DNA from: Hyphomonadaceae bacterium UBA2389
Lineage (GTDB): Bacteria; Pseudomonadota; Alphaproteobacteria; Caulobacterales; Aquidulcibacteraceae
NCBI GenBank assembly: GCA_002343395.1
Contig: DDSN01000143.1
Location: 5,583-69,582, forward strand
DNA length: 64,000 nucleotides
Direction: 5' to 3'
The notes under the pieces are model-generated. The model was not told the DNA's origin and did no database searches. It saw only the letters and a program-made list of their open reading frames with translations. Position numbers and translations under genes: made by a program. Positions 10,140 through 19,511 of this stretch are shown here, piece by piece (positions within the stretch are counted from its first letter, which is position 1; every line of letters starts with the position of its first letter).

Positions 10140-12710
10140 CTAGTAAAGTCCCCCAAGGTCCTCGGACTGCTCTTGATCGTTGCGTTGGCGCCGCTCCGTT
10201 CCACTCGGCGTAACGCCAAAGTCCGAGAGAACCCGCGGATCAATTGGATCGGTGCCGCCAAAGACGAAGGGCGAAGAGCTCACATCGCGCGTGGGCTCGG
10301 TATCGGGCCGGAACGCCTCAAGAATCGTTTGCGTCGTGCTTGGGCCGGGTAGCAATCCAGTCTGAGCGTCAATGCGGACAAGCCTAACCCCGCCGGGAAT
10401 TCTGAACGGCGTTGGTTGGGTACCATCCAGAGCGACGCGCATGAAATCCCGGAAGATTGGCGCCGCGATGCGCCCACCGGTTTCCGCGTCTCCCATATCG
10501 CGGGGCGTATCAAAACCAGCCCAAACGCCGACAACGAGGTCGGGCGAGAATCCGATGAACCACGCATCCTTGTAGTCGTTGGTGGTTCCTGTTTTTCCGC
10601 CTAGCGGATAACCGAGTTCGGCGACGACGGTCGCCGTTCCGCGTTGCACCACACCTTCGGCCATTGAGACGATCTGATAGGCGGTGACCGGGTCCAACAC
10701 CTGCTGGCGGGTATCCGCCAACGTCGGCGGCGCTTGGCGGCGCCAAGGCGCCGTGCATTCGGGGCATTCGCGCTGATCGCGTCGGAACACCGAACGGCCC
10801 GTGCGATCTTGTATCCGGTCAACGAGGACTGGCTGAATCCACCGACCGCCATTCACGAACATTCCGTACGCTGTGGTCATGCGCATGAGCGACGTCTCGC
10901 CGGCGCCTAGGGCCAACGAGAACACCGCCGGGGTATTTTCACCGTAGACGCCCAAGCGCTGTCCGTACTGGAGCACGCGCTCTGGTCCCATCTCGTAGGC
11001 GACACGCGCGGTCATCGCATTTCGCGACATCTCCAAGCCGCGCCGCAACGTGGTTGGCCCATAATACTCGCGCGTGTAATTTTCCGGTGACCAGTTGGTT
11101 CCATCACCAGCTTCAATCGCCAACGGACCATCGTCGATGAGAGTTGCGGGCGTTAATCCGTAGTCCAGAGCCGCTGCATAGACGATTGGTTTGAAGGACG
11201 AGCCGGGTTGGCGCATCGCTTGGGTCGCGCGGTTGAGTCCGCCCACTTCGTTAAACGAATAGCCGCCTACCATCGCGAGCACGCGGCCGGTGTGGGGGTC
11301 TATGGCGACGAGAGCGCCTTGTATCTCCGGCACCTGCCGCAGCGTATAGCCGCCATTCGAACCGCGCGTCGCGTAAACGATTGCGCCGCGACGGAGGGCG
11401 CGATCTGTTTCTCGGCGCGCACCCTGGGCCGCCCACTGCGCATCATTATTGGAGAGGCGCCCGCTCTGGCCGCTTTCGTCCGTAAGCGTGATCGCGCCGT
11501 TCGCGACGCGCGTTACCATGGCGCGCGCCCAGTTGGATAGTTGTGGGGGCGCGGCAGCCGCATGCAACTGCGCCTGTACGTCGCCATCGGCATCACCTGA
11601 TCCGATCGGCCCGCGCCACAGATGGCGCCGATCATAGGCTTCAAGACCTGCGCGCAAGGATCGCGCGGCGGCGAGTTGCAACCGCGTGTCGATCGTCGAG
11701 CGAATAGACAGACCCCCATCATAAAGAGCGTCTTCGCCGTATTGATCCTGCACTTGCCGTCGCACTTCCTCCACGAAGTGTGACGCGGCGATGAACTCAT
11801 CGCCGGCAAGCCGGTCAGTGGTCACAAGCGGAGCGGCTTGGGCTTCGGCAGCTTGTTCTTGCGTAATCACGCCGCGTTCAAGCATGCGGCTAATCGCGTA
11901 ATTTCGCCGCGCCACAGCCCGATCGAGGTGGCGCGGCACTTGGTAGTTCGCGGGGCCTTTAGGCAGGATGGCGAGATAAGCGGCCTCAGCCACCGTGAGT
12001 TCAGATAGCGGCTTGTCAAAATAATTGAGCGCTGCGGCTGCTACTCCGTAGGCCCGGTTTCCCAGGTAAATCTGGTTGAGATACAGTTCCAGGATTCGTT
12101 CTTTGTCGAGCGCGCGCTCGATCCGTTGCGCCATGAGACCTTCGCGGAACTTGGTATAGACAGCGCAAAAAAGTCCGCGGATGCCGCCCTCGCAACCCGC
12201 GGCGCGTCCGGTAAGCATGTTGCCGGCGACCTGCTGCGTAATGGTGGAAGCACCCTCGAGCCTGCGCCCGCGCAAGACATTGCCCACGTTTGAGAGCATG
12301 GCGCGCGCGAGGCCAGCATAGTCGATCCCCGAATGCTCAAAGAAGCGCGAGTCCTCGACGGAAATGAAAGCGTTCTTCACATAGTCAGGAATCTGTTCGA
12401 TCGGCACAAAAACCCGCTGCTCACGCGCAAACTCCGCGACCAATGCGCCATCACCCGCGTGGACACGACTTGTCACTGGCGGTTGGTAGTCTTGGAGGTC
12501 TTCGAGGCTTGGCAGGCCCTGCAAGGCAACAATCAAGAAACCGCCAATCGCTAGAACGCCGACTCCTGCCATGGCGGCGACGCCGAGCAAGATTTTCCGC
12601 CACAGCGAGCCGCGCCTTAACCAGCCGCCGCCGTCGTCAAAATCGTCGCTGAAGCCGCGCCCACGGATGTCGCCGTCCCAGTCGCGTCCAAAGGAATCGT
12701 CCTGCCGCAT
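10140..12710 (-). CDS. mrcA: Penicillin-binding protein 1A (bifunctional transglycosylase/transpeptidase)
   Basis: This is an 856-residue class A PBP that polymerises and crosslinks peptidoglycan. It has an acidic Gly/Asp-rich cytoplasmic N-terminus and one membrane span at about 39-63. The GT51 glycosyltransferase domain follows (SVEDSRFFEHSGIDY with Glu119; EGASTITQQ). A linker with an OB-like insertion precedes the transpeptidase domain, with nucleophile Ser504 in PGSSFKP, MSRNAMT as the SxN motif, and GGKTGTT. The open frame reaches 12944 but would run into amiC; the ATG at 12710 (or one at 12722) starts the natural protein. The C-terminus is charged and disordered. It lies between amiC and prfB. 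Confidence 0.95.
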   Translation of the reverse strand: MRQDDSFGRDWDGDIRGRGFSDDFDDGGGWLRRGSLWRKILLGVAAMAGVGVLAIGGFLIVALQGLPSLEDLQDYQPPVTSRVHAGDGALVAEFAREQRVFVPIEQIPDYVKNAFISVEDSRFFEHSGIDYAGLARAMLSNVGNVLRGRRLEGASTITQQVAGNMLTGRAAGCEGGIRGLFCAVYTKFREGLMAQRIERALDKERILELYLNQIYLGNRAYGVAAAALNYFDKPLSELTVAEAAYLAILPKGPANYQVPRHLDRAVARRNYAISRMLERGVITQEQAAEAQAAPLVTTDRLAGDEFIAASHFVEEVRRQVQDQYGEDALYDGGLSIRSTIDTRLQLAAARSLRAGLEAYDRRHLWRGPIGSGDADGDVQAQLHAAAAPPQLSNWARAMVTRVANGAITLTDESGQSGRLSNNDAQWAAQGARRETDRALRRGAIVYATRGSNGGYTLRQVPEIQGALVAIDPHTGRVLAMVGGYSFNEVGGLNRATQAMRQPGSSFKPIVYAAALDYGLTPATLIDDGPLAIEAGDGTNWSPENYTREYYGPTTLRRGLEMSRNAMTARVAYEMGPERVLQYGQRLGVYGENTPAVFSLALGAGETSLMRMTTAYGMFVNGGRWIQPVLVDRIQDRTGRSVFRRDQRECPECTAPWRRQAPPTLADTRQQVLDPVTAYQIVSMAEGVVQRGTATVVAELGYPLGGKTGTTNDYKDAWFIGFSPDLVVGVWAGFDTPRDMGDAETGGRIAAPIFRDFMRVALDGTQPTPFRIPGGVRLVRIDAQTGLLPGPSTTQTILEAFRPDTEPTRDVSSSPFVFGGTDPIDPRVLSDFGVTPSGTERRQRNDQEQSEDLGGLY

Positions 12711-12828
12711 TGAGCCCCGCATTTTGCGCGTAGTTGAACGGTCGGGCCTCACCCCGCAATAGGGCGCGATTAAGGCGACGCGCTCGTAATGTCCACAGGC
12801 GGCTGCTAGCGCCGAAACCGCGCCGTTT

Positions 12829-13980
12829 TTAGGCGCGCGCGTACATTTGCGGCCCAGCGAAGTAAGTATCCACTGACTGCGCCATCGCCTCGGCCAGCCG
12901 CTCCCGCGCGCGGGGGTCCGTGAGCCGGCGCTCGTCGGCCACATTGCTCAAAAAGCCAGTCTCAATGAGAACCGCCGGCACATCGGGCGCAAGCAGAACG
13001 TAAAAGCCTGCGTTCCGGTGCGTGTTTCGGAGGAGTGGGGCGACCTCACCGACCCGTGGGATCAGCGTCTGGGCAAACTGCGCAGAGCGATTGGTCGTTT
13101 CCCGCTGATAAAGATCCACGAGGATGTCGCGCGCGACCCCCTGCCGTGGCGCTTCCCCCAAATCAATTTGCCAGTTTTGCGCACTGACCATGGATTGGGC
13201 GCGATCCTCCCCGCGCTCTGAAATCGTGTAAACGGACGCACCTTGGGCGGCGGCATTGGCGTGCGAGTCCGCATGAATGGAAATGAACAGGTCCGCGTTC
13301 TGCGCACGCGCGAACCGAACGCGCTGTTCAAGCTCGACAAACTCGTCCCGGTCCCTTGTGAGCGCGACCGAGTAGCGTCCACGGCTCTCAAGTGCTTGGC
13401 GCAACATGAGCGCAGTGTTCAGGACCACATCCTTTTCGCGAACCCCCGTGGCGCCGATCGCTCCCGGATCACGCCCACCGTGGCCCGCGTCAATAACGAC
13501 AGTTCGGCGGGGCGCGCTTCGTCCGAGGTATTCCTGCGGCGCACGCTGCGGCGCGTTCAAAGTTATAGCCGCGAGATCAAACCGAATGTTTGGGTCTTCG
13601 CGACCGCCCAAATCCTGCCTTACAAGCCGCGCTTCTCCCGCCAAGTCCAACACGAGCCGCGCGTTCCCGTCAGGGCGGGGCGCATGGCGAAAACGTCTGA
13701 TAAAGCCCAGACCTTGCCCCTCTCCGGCAGCGCCGTGGGGAAGCTCCAAGCGTGTATTGGCGAGATCGATCACAAAGCGATCCGGTCCGCTCAGGAAAAA
13801 TGTGTTCACGGCGGCGCGGGCGTTGAGCGCCAACGCAACCCGAACGCCGCCGCCGCCCGTGGGCTGGAGCGCGACCGCGCGCAAGGTGGTGGGAACGCTC
13901 GCCCATGCAGGCGCACCGAGGGCCGCGCCGCCGAGTGCGGTCGCGCCAAAGAACGTAAGTGAGCGCCGGGTAACGTTCAT
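12829..13980 (-). CDS. amiC: Tat-exported N-acetylmuramoyl-L-alanine amidase (AmiC type)
   Basis: This is a 383-residue periplasmic amidase that removes stem peptides from septal peptidoglycan. The N-terminus has a twin-arginine signal (TRRSLTFFGATALGGAA, Arg5-Arg6). An AMIN-like beta domain covers about 30-140 and the Amidase_3 domain about 158-380. Zinc ligands are visible as His167 in VVIDAGHGGRDPG and Glu182 in GVREKDVVLN, with SIHAD further on. Tat export fits E. coli AmiA/AmiC. The only in-frame ATG is at 13980; upstream there is an in-frame stop within 15 bases. mrcA follows after about 118 bases. Activation may depend on a LytM factor such as the one at 24778-25701; that link is inference. 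Confidence 0.94.
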   Translation of the reverse strand: MNVTRRSLTFFGATALGGAALGAPAWASVPTTLRAVALQPTGGGGVRVALALNARAAVNTFFLSGPDRFVIDLANTRLELPHGAAGEGQGLGFIRRFRHAPRPDGNARLVLDLAGEARLVRQDLGGREDPNIRFDLAAITLNAPQRAPQEYLGRSAPRRTVVIDAGHGGRDPGAIGATGVREKDVVLNTALMLRQALESRGRYSVALTRDRDEFVELEQRVRFARAQNADLFISIHADSHANAAAQGASVYTISERGEDRAQSMVSAQNWQIDLGEAPRQGVARDILVDLYQRETTNRSAQFAQTLIPRVGEVAPLLRNTHRNAGFYVLLAPDVPAVLIETGFLSNVADERRLTDPRARERLAEAMAQSVDTYFAGPQMYARA

Positions 13981-14127
13981 GAAGCGAACACATTACCAGC
14001 CTCCGCTTGCTATCCAGTTGAAAAGGAAGGTGAAGCGGCCGCTAACCAACAATCGCTTCGCGAACTGCAACATTGCCGACGCAATCCTCTGAGAGACAGG
14101 GCAAGTTAACCTAAGGGAGGTCGCGAG

Positions 14128-15402
14128 ATGCGCTTGGCGAAGGTCCTGCTAACTTGGGCATCCCTTTGTGTCTCCGCAGCCGCACAGGCTGACGACGCGA
14201 TAACGGCAGCGCAGGAGTTTCGTACGATTTGCGGAGCCGATGCGGGCGCGCTCTGGGGCGTCAGCCTGTGCGGCCCCCTGCTGATCGTCGATCCTTCAAC
14301 CCGGGCCGCATGGGGAACTCAACCGGATTCCAACGGCGTTCTCAGCCCTTCCGACAACCAAGGGGGTTGGGTCGGCACTCTGCCGCCGAACATCGGGATA
14401 GCCAACACGGCTGCCGATTGGGGTGGCGTACGTTGGAGCATGATCTTGGCGCCCTTGCCCACGATCTCTGAAGAACGCCGCGTGTTGCTTGCGCACGAAG
14501 CCTGGCATCGCATTCAGGACCAGATTGGTTTGTCGGCTGTCGGCTCCGACAACGCCCACCTCTCAGCCGAGCAAGGTCGTTACTTCATGCGTCTCGAGAT
14601 GCGGGCGCTAGCCACTGCTCTGATGTCAGCCTCGGCTGCGCGTCGCCGCGCCGCGCTCGACGCCCTGGCCTTTCGTCGCGCACGTTTGGCTCTGTTCCCC
14701 GACGCAACCTCCGATGAGGCCGCGCTCGATCGCAACGAAGGACTCGCGGCCTATACTGGCGTTAAGCTCGGCGCCGGCCAAAACGCGGCCATCTTCGCCG
14801 CAAGATCGCTTGGAGCCTACGATCGGCACTCGGCGCTGGCGCGCGCCTACGCCTACGCAACCGGGCCAGCCTATGGGCTTCTGCTTGATGAATTTCAGCC
14901 GGACTGGCGTCGACGCCTGACGAACTTCGCCCCCGCTGATTTGCTTGCCATGGCGCTGCGCGCGCCTCAGTTGAGCGACCGGCAACTCTCGCGCCTTGAG
15001 CGTCGCTACGGCGGCCCTACTGTCGCCCGCGAGGAACGCGATAGGGCAGCTGCCGAACGAACCCGGGTCGCGGAACTGAGAAATCGTTACTCCGTCGGCC
15101 CGCGCCTTGTGTTGCCCCTCAGCCAGGCCCAGATGGAGTTCGACCCCAATCAGGTCACGCCCGTTGATGGGCTCGGTTCATACTATTCAAGGCTTACGCT
15201 GCGCGACCGCTGGGGCGAGATTATCGCGGACGAAGGTGCCCTCATAAGTGCGGACTTTCAATGGGTTAGCGTTGCGCAGCCCGCCCCGGACGGACAGAGC
15301 GGACCGGGCTGGCGCCTCCGCCTCGCCCCGGGACTGGTTGTTGTCGAACCCGGCGCTGACGGGGCGTGGCGGGTGCCGAGTCCGCCGGAAACCACGCAAT
15401 AG
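14128..15402 (+). CDS. Secreted protein of unknown function with HEAWH motif, possible gluzincin
   Basis: I do not recognise this 424-residue protein as a named family. A signal peptide is clear (residues 1 to about 21, cleavage after AAAQA). HEAWHRIQ at 123-130 has the HExxH form of zinc metallopeptidases, and Glu157 in RLEMRAL lies 30 residues after the second His, a spacing compatible with a third zinc ligand. The region after it is helical and charged (about 165-320), and the C-terminus looks beta-rich. A good ribosome site (GGGAGG, seven bases before the ATG) supports the start. It is divergent from amiC across about 150 bases and stands upstream of the rne leader. Protease activity is inference only. 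Confidence 0.8.
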   Translation: MRLAKVLLTWASLCVSAAAQADDAITAAQEFRTICGADAGALWGVSLCGPLLIVDPSTRAAWGTQPDSNGVLSPSDNQGGWVGTLPPNIGIANTAADWGGVRWSMILAPLPTISEERRVLLAHEAWHRIQDQIGLSAVGSDNAHLSAEQGRYFMRLEMRALATALMSASAARRRAALDALAFRRARLALFPDATSDEAALDRNEGLAAYTGVKLGAGQNAAIFAARSLGAYDRHSALARAYAYATGPAYGLLLDEFQPDWRRRLTNFAPADLLAMALRAPQLSDRQLSRLERRYGGPTVAREERDRAAAERTRVAELRNRYSVGPRLVLPLSQAQMEFDPNQVTPVDGLGSYYSRLTLRDRWGEIIADEGALISADFQWVSVAQPAPDGQSGPGWRLRLAPGLVVVEPGADGAWRVPSPPETTQ

Positions 15403-15752
15403 CGCGCTCGACGCTTCCTTTCCTTCACGAATTCATGCAAAGGTGCCCTATCGTCGTTTTGGGCGCTTTTCGGGATCCCCCCAACCCAAGCGACGCTCTC
15501 CCCGCGATATGGGCAAGCGTCTCATCCCGCGGGCTGCGCCCACAGAGGGCAGCGCCCGCATCAGGACCAGCGACCTCGTCCAAGTCGATACGGAGAGCTT
15601 CTTCGCCGCCCCGAGGGCGGCCATTTTGGAGTCCGCCGTGATCCCTTGGGATCATCACTTTCACAGCCTGCGTCGCCCCGCTGGCCGGCCTGCGGAACTA
15701 CTCTCCGCAGGACCCGCCGCGCCTGAGCGCGACGCGCACGGAGCCTGTTTGC
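15403..15752 (+). promoter_or_regulatory. Long gene-free leader of rne with three hairpins
   Basis: These 350 bases between the HEAWH gene and rne contain no credible gene. Three clean hairpins cluster before the start codon. The first is GCCGCCC/GGGCGGC at 15605-15621. The second is TGATCC/GGATCA closing a CTTG tetraloop at 15639-15654. The third is a perfect eight-base stem CCTGCGGA/TCCGCAGG with a seven-base loop at 15689-15711. E. coli rne mRNA carries a long 5' leader whose hairpins let RNase E autoregulate its own message. A similar role here is inferred from position and structure. I could not place the promoter. Confidence 0.6.
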
Positions 15753-17981
15753 ATGGCAAAGAAAATGCTCATCGACGCCGCACACCCGGAAGAAACCCGG
15801 GTCGCGGTGCTCGACGGAAACCGCGTTGAGGATTTTGATTTCGAGGTCCAATCCAGAAAACAGCTTCGGGGCAATATCTATCTGGCGAAGGTGACGCGTG
15901 TTGAGCCGTCATTGCAGGCGGCGTTCGTTGAGTACGGCGGCAATAGACACGGCTTCCTTGCGTTCTCGGAGATCCATCCCGACTACTACGCCATTCCGAC
16001 AGCCGATCAGGAAAAGATCAAAGCAGAGCTGGCCGAAGCTGAAGCGCGCGCTGCCGAGGACGACACCGAAGAAGACGAAGCCGCCGCTGAGGAGCGGCGG
16101 CGCCGCGTTCTAACGCGTCGCTACAAGATCCAAGAGGTGATCCGCCGTCGCCAGATCATGTTGGTGCAGGTGGTCAAGGAAGAGCGCGGCAACAAAGGCG
16201 CTGCTCTCACAACCTATTTGTCGCTTGCAGGGCGCTATTGCGTACTGATGCCGAACACCGGGCGTGGCGGCGGCATCTCACGCAAGATCACCCAGGCGAC
16301 CGACCGTAAGCGCCTCAAGAAGATCGCCCTGGAACTGAACGTTCCCCAGGGCCAAGGACTGATCATTCGCACCGCGGGCGCCAAGCGCACGAAGACCGAG
16401 ATCAAACGCGATTACGAATACCTCTCGCGCGCCTGGGAGACGATCCGCGACGACACGCTCAAATCAATCGCACCCGCGCTGATTTATGAAGAAAGCTCGT
16501 TGGTCAAGCGCGCCATTCGCGATCTATACGACAAGGACGTCGACGAAGTTCACGTTGAAGGAGACGCCGCCTACAAGGAGGCCAAGGACTTCGTAAGAAT
16601 GCTCATGCCCAGCCACGCCAAGCGTGTGCATTTGTGGAAAGACCCTACGCCGATATTCGCCAAAAACGGTGTCGAGCGGCAACTTGAATCCATTTATTCA
16701 CCGATCGTCCATCTGAAGAGCGGCGGTTACATTGTCATCAACCAAGCCGAAGCGCTTGTGGCTATCGACGTGAACTCTGGGCGCGCAACGCGCGAACGCA
16801 ATATTGAACAAACCGCTCTCAAGACGAACCTGGAAGCCGCGGACGAAGCCGCGCGGCAAATGCGGCTGCGTGATCTCGCCGGCCTCATCGTGATCGACTT
16901 CATCGACATGGAGGAGAACAAGAACGATCGTTCGGTGGAAAAGCGAATGAAGGACAACCTTCGCTTTGACCGCGCGCGCGTTCAGATGGGCAAGATTTCC
17001 GGTTTCGGTCTGCTTGAATTGTCGCGCCAACGTAGGCGCACCGGCGTCCTCGAAGGCACCAGTCACGTCTGCGAGCACTGCCAAGGATCTGGGCGCATTC
17101 GGTCGGTCGAATCCGCCGCGCTTACTTTGTTGCGAGCACTAGACGAAACCGCCGCCAGACAACGCAATCGCACCATCGAAGCACGTGCTCCCGCCGACGT
17201 CGCGATATACTTGCTCAACGAAAAACGCGACGCGCTTACGGCGATAGAGGACAGCCGCAAGGTACGACTACGCGTGCTGGCCGGACACGGCATGGCGTCG
17301 GCCGATTTCGAAGTAAACGTAAGCGGCGACGCTTTCGAAGAGGCGGGCGGGGAATTCGAGGCAGATGTCCCGTCACGCGACGATCGCGAGTCCGTTCGTT
17401 TGACCGAGTCGCCCGAAGAGGACGTCGACGATTCCGACGAGGAAGTGGTCGAGGCTACCGATCGCGGCGAGCAGGACGGCGAACGACGCGGACGCCGGCG
17501 CCGCGGCCGGCGGGGCGGCCGTAAGCGCAAGGCGGAAGACGGCGAGGCAGCAGAATCGGTCCTCGCCAAAGCCGAAGTCGCCGACGACGCAGCCGAGGCT
17601 ACCCCAGAAACCGAGCGTGACCGACGCGGCGGAAAACGTCGTCGACGCGGTCGCGGCCGTGGCCGGCGGGTCTACGAAGTCGACGGTGGCGAATGGCTCG
17701 ATTTCGTGAGCGCGGACCCCAAGCAGCTCGGTCCCCGCCCCGAACGGCACCAACCTAGAGCAACGGTCGAGGCCGAACCGCCGCCGACGCCATCGGGTGA
17801 CGTCATCGACTACCCAAGCCGACCACCGGAGCCGCTTCCAGAACCAAACGATCTGGGTAATCCTCAAAGTGAGGAACCAACCGTGATGGAAGCGGCGATG
17901 GAAGCGGCCTACGAACCCGATCAAGAGCGCCGCGACAAATTCTTCTCGAGGCTCTCGCGGTGGGCGAAAAAAAACGGCTGA
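15753..17981 (+). CDS. rne: Ribonuclease E
   Basis: This is a 742-residue endoribonuclease, the core of the RNA degradosome. The N-terminal S1 domain (about 35-125) carries the acidic insertion usual in alphaproteobacteria (AEDDTEEDEAAAEERR). Catalytic Asp339 (VAIDVNSGR) and Asp382 (VIDFIDME) are 43 residues apart, as Asp303 and Asp346 are in E. coli. The zinc-link cysteines are Cys440 and Cys443 (CEHCQGSG). From about 530 the protein is disordered, with two basic Arg/Gly-rich RNA-binding blocks separated by acidic stretches, and it ends in FFSRLSRWAKKNG. The C-terminus is shorter than E. coli's, as is normal for this class. GGAG lies nine bases before the ATG. Confidence 0.97.
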   Translation: MAKKMLIDAAHPEETRVAVLDGNRVEDFDFEVQSRKQLRGNIYLAKVTRVEPSLQAAFVEYGGNRHGFLAFSEIHPDYYAIPTADQEKIKAELAEAEARAAEDDTEEDEAAAEERRRRVLTRRYKIQEVIRRRQIMLVQVVKEERGNKGAALTTYLSLAGRYCVLMPNTGRGGGISRKITQATDRKRLKKIALELNVPQGQGLIIRTAGAKRTKTEIKRDYEYLSRAWETIRDDTLKSIAPALIYEESSLVKRAIRDLYDKDVDEVHVEGDAAYKEAKDFVRMLMPSHAKRVHLWKDPTPIFAKNGVERQLESIYSPIVHLKSGGYIVINQAEALVAIDVNSGRATRERNIEQTALKTNLEAADEAARQMRLRDLAGLIVIDFIDMEENKNDRSVEKRMKDNLRFDRARVQMGKISGFGLLELSRQRRRTGVLEGTSHVCEHCQGSGRIRSVESAALTLLRALDETAARQRNRTIEARAPADVAIYLLNEKRDALTAIEDSRKVRLRVLAGHGMASADFEVNVSGDAFEEAGGEFEADVPSRDDRESVRLTESPEEDVDDSDEEVVEATDRGEQDGERRGRRRRGRRGGRKRKAEDGEAAESVLAKAEVADDAAEATPETERDRRGGKRRRRGRGRGRRVYEVDGGEWLDFVSADPKQLGPRPERHQPRATVEAEPPPTPSGDVIDYPSRPPEPLPEPNDLGNPQSEEPTVMEAAMEAAYEPDQERRDKFFSRLSRWAKKNG

Positions 17982-18065
17982 GGGACGACGACGCGGCGTG
18001 GGCCTTGTTCCCGCCCAAAACCCTCGCTTGAAGGGAGTGGGGCCGAACAATGCGAAGGAGCCTTG

Positions 18066-19469
18066 ATGGCCGCGTCTAGTCTTTCCGCATGTCTTCGCTC
18101 CGCTCTGTGCGGATTGGCCATTTTCGCCGCAAGCGCCGCCCACACGCAAGAGGCCTCGGCGCAAGGCCTCATCCGTGACGCTGAGATCGAAGAAACGCTG
18201 CGCCTATACGAGACGCCTCTGCTTGAGGCCGCGCGTCTAAATCCTGATGACGTCGACATTTATCTCGTCAGCGATCCTTCGATTAATGCTTTCGTTTCAG
18301 GCGGCCAGAACATCTTCGTCCACACAGGCCTGATTATGCAGGCGGAGAATCCGAACGAAATTATCGGGGTCCTCGCGCACGAGACCGGCCACATTGCGGG
18401 CGGACATTTGGCGCGCTCGCGCGAGGCGATGGACCAGGCATTGGGGCCGATGCTCATCTCGATCGGCCTGGGCGTGCTCGCCATCGCCGCCGGCGCCCCT
18501 GACGCTGGCGCAGCCCTCATCGCTGGCTCGCAGAGCTTCGCAATGGGCAGTTTCGTTCGCCATACGCAAGCACAGGAGTCCTCCGCCGACCAAGCCGCCG
18601 TCGAATATCTCGACGCCAGCGGTCAAACCGGTCACGGACTCATCTCATTCTTTAATCGAGAGCTTCGCGTTTACGAGTTCCGCACACGCAATGTTCCACC
18701 GTGGATGATGACACACCCGTTCTCGTCGGATCGCGTGGAATCTCTTCGCCTGCGCGTCGAACAAGCACAGAACCGCGACGCCACGGACACAGAAGACAAC
18801 GTCCGTCGTTTTCGTTTCATGCAGGCGAAGCTTATCGGCTTCATCCAAAGCCAAGGCCAAACGCTTGCGCGCTATCCCTTGAGCGATCGCTCCCCGTACG
18901 CGCGCTACGCGCGAGCAGTGGCCTATTATCGCGTGTCTGACCTCGCTCGCGCGCGATCCGAGCTCGACTCGCTCATCGCTGAAGATCCAAACAACCCGTA
19001 CTTCCAAGAACTCGCGGGTCAGATCCTTTTCGAAAATGGTCGAGCGGCGGAGTCCATCCCCTTCCATCGCCGCTCGCTTCAACTTGCGCCGAATAGCCCG
19101 CTTCTGCAGATCAACCTGGCGCGCGCTTTGACTGCCGCCAATGGCCGCGATGGCGCCGAAGAGGCCGTCCGTCTGCTGCAGCAAGCGATTCAAAGGGAGC
19201 CGGATAACGCCTTTGCGTGGCGAGAGATCGCACAGGCGCGCGACTTGCTTGGTCAGGAAGCGCTCGCGCAGCTGGCCTCGGCCGAGCAGAACTTCGCTTT
19301 GGGCGACTATGGGTCGGCGTTAAGTTTCGCCGAGCGCGCTCGGCGCACTCTCCCCCGCAACACGACCGATTACCAACGGGCTAATGACATCGTGACCTTC
19401 GCCGGCAATGAAATGCGCGATCGCGCTAACGACCGGCGCAACCGAGGAAGCCTTGCCCCGGCACGCTAA
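18066..19469 (+). CDS. BepA-like periplasmic M48 metalloprotease with TPR domain
   Basis: This is a 467-residue exported zinc protease. A signal peptide spans about residues 1-31. The M48 domain holds HETGH at 105-109 (GVLAHETGHIAGGHLA), then a hydrophobic stretch around 130-155, and QESSADQAAVEYL supplying the third ligand Glu. The C-terminal half is helical with TPR-like repeats (NPYFQELAGQILFENGRAAE). This is the architecture of E. coli BepA (YfgC), which degrades or helps fold LptD and other outer-membrane proteins; lptD and surA are elsewhere in this window. AAGGAG lies five bases before the ATG at 18066, so the TTG three bases earlier is not preferred. Confidence 0.9.
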   Translation: MAASSLSACLRSALCGLAIFAASAAHTQEASAQGLIRDAEIEETLRLYETPLLEAARLNPDDVDIYLVSDPSINAFVSGGQNIFVHTGLIMQAENPNEIIGVLAHETGHIAGGHLARSREAMDQALGPMLISIGLGVLAIAAGAPDAGAALIAGSQSFAMGSFVRHTQAQESSADQAAVEYLDASGQTGHGLISFFNRELRVYEFRTRNVPPWMMTHPFSSDRVESLRLRVEQAQNRDATDTEDNVRRFRFMQAKLIGFIQSQGQTLARYPLSDRSPYARYARAVAYYRVSDLARARSELDSLIAEDPNNPYFQELAGQILFENGRAAESIPFHRRSLQLAPNSPLLQINLARALTAANGRDGAEEAVRLLQQAIQREPDNAFAWREIAQARDLLGQEALAQLASAEQNFALGDYGSALSFAERARRTLPRNTTDYQRANDIVTFAGNEMRDRANDRRNRGSLAPAR

Positions 19470-19511
19470 ACGCGGCATCCCCAGGCGCTGTTCAATGGAG
19501 CTGCGAAAATC

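Noticed and set aside
12711..12944. 5' extension of the mrcA frame into amiC
   Set aside because: The extra residues are not PBP-like and overlap the amidase coding region.
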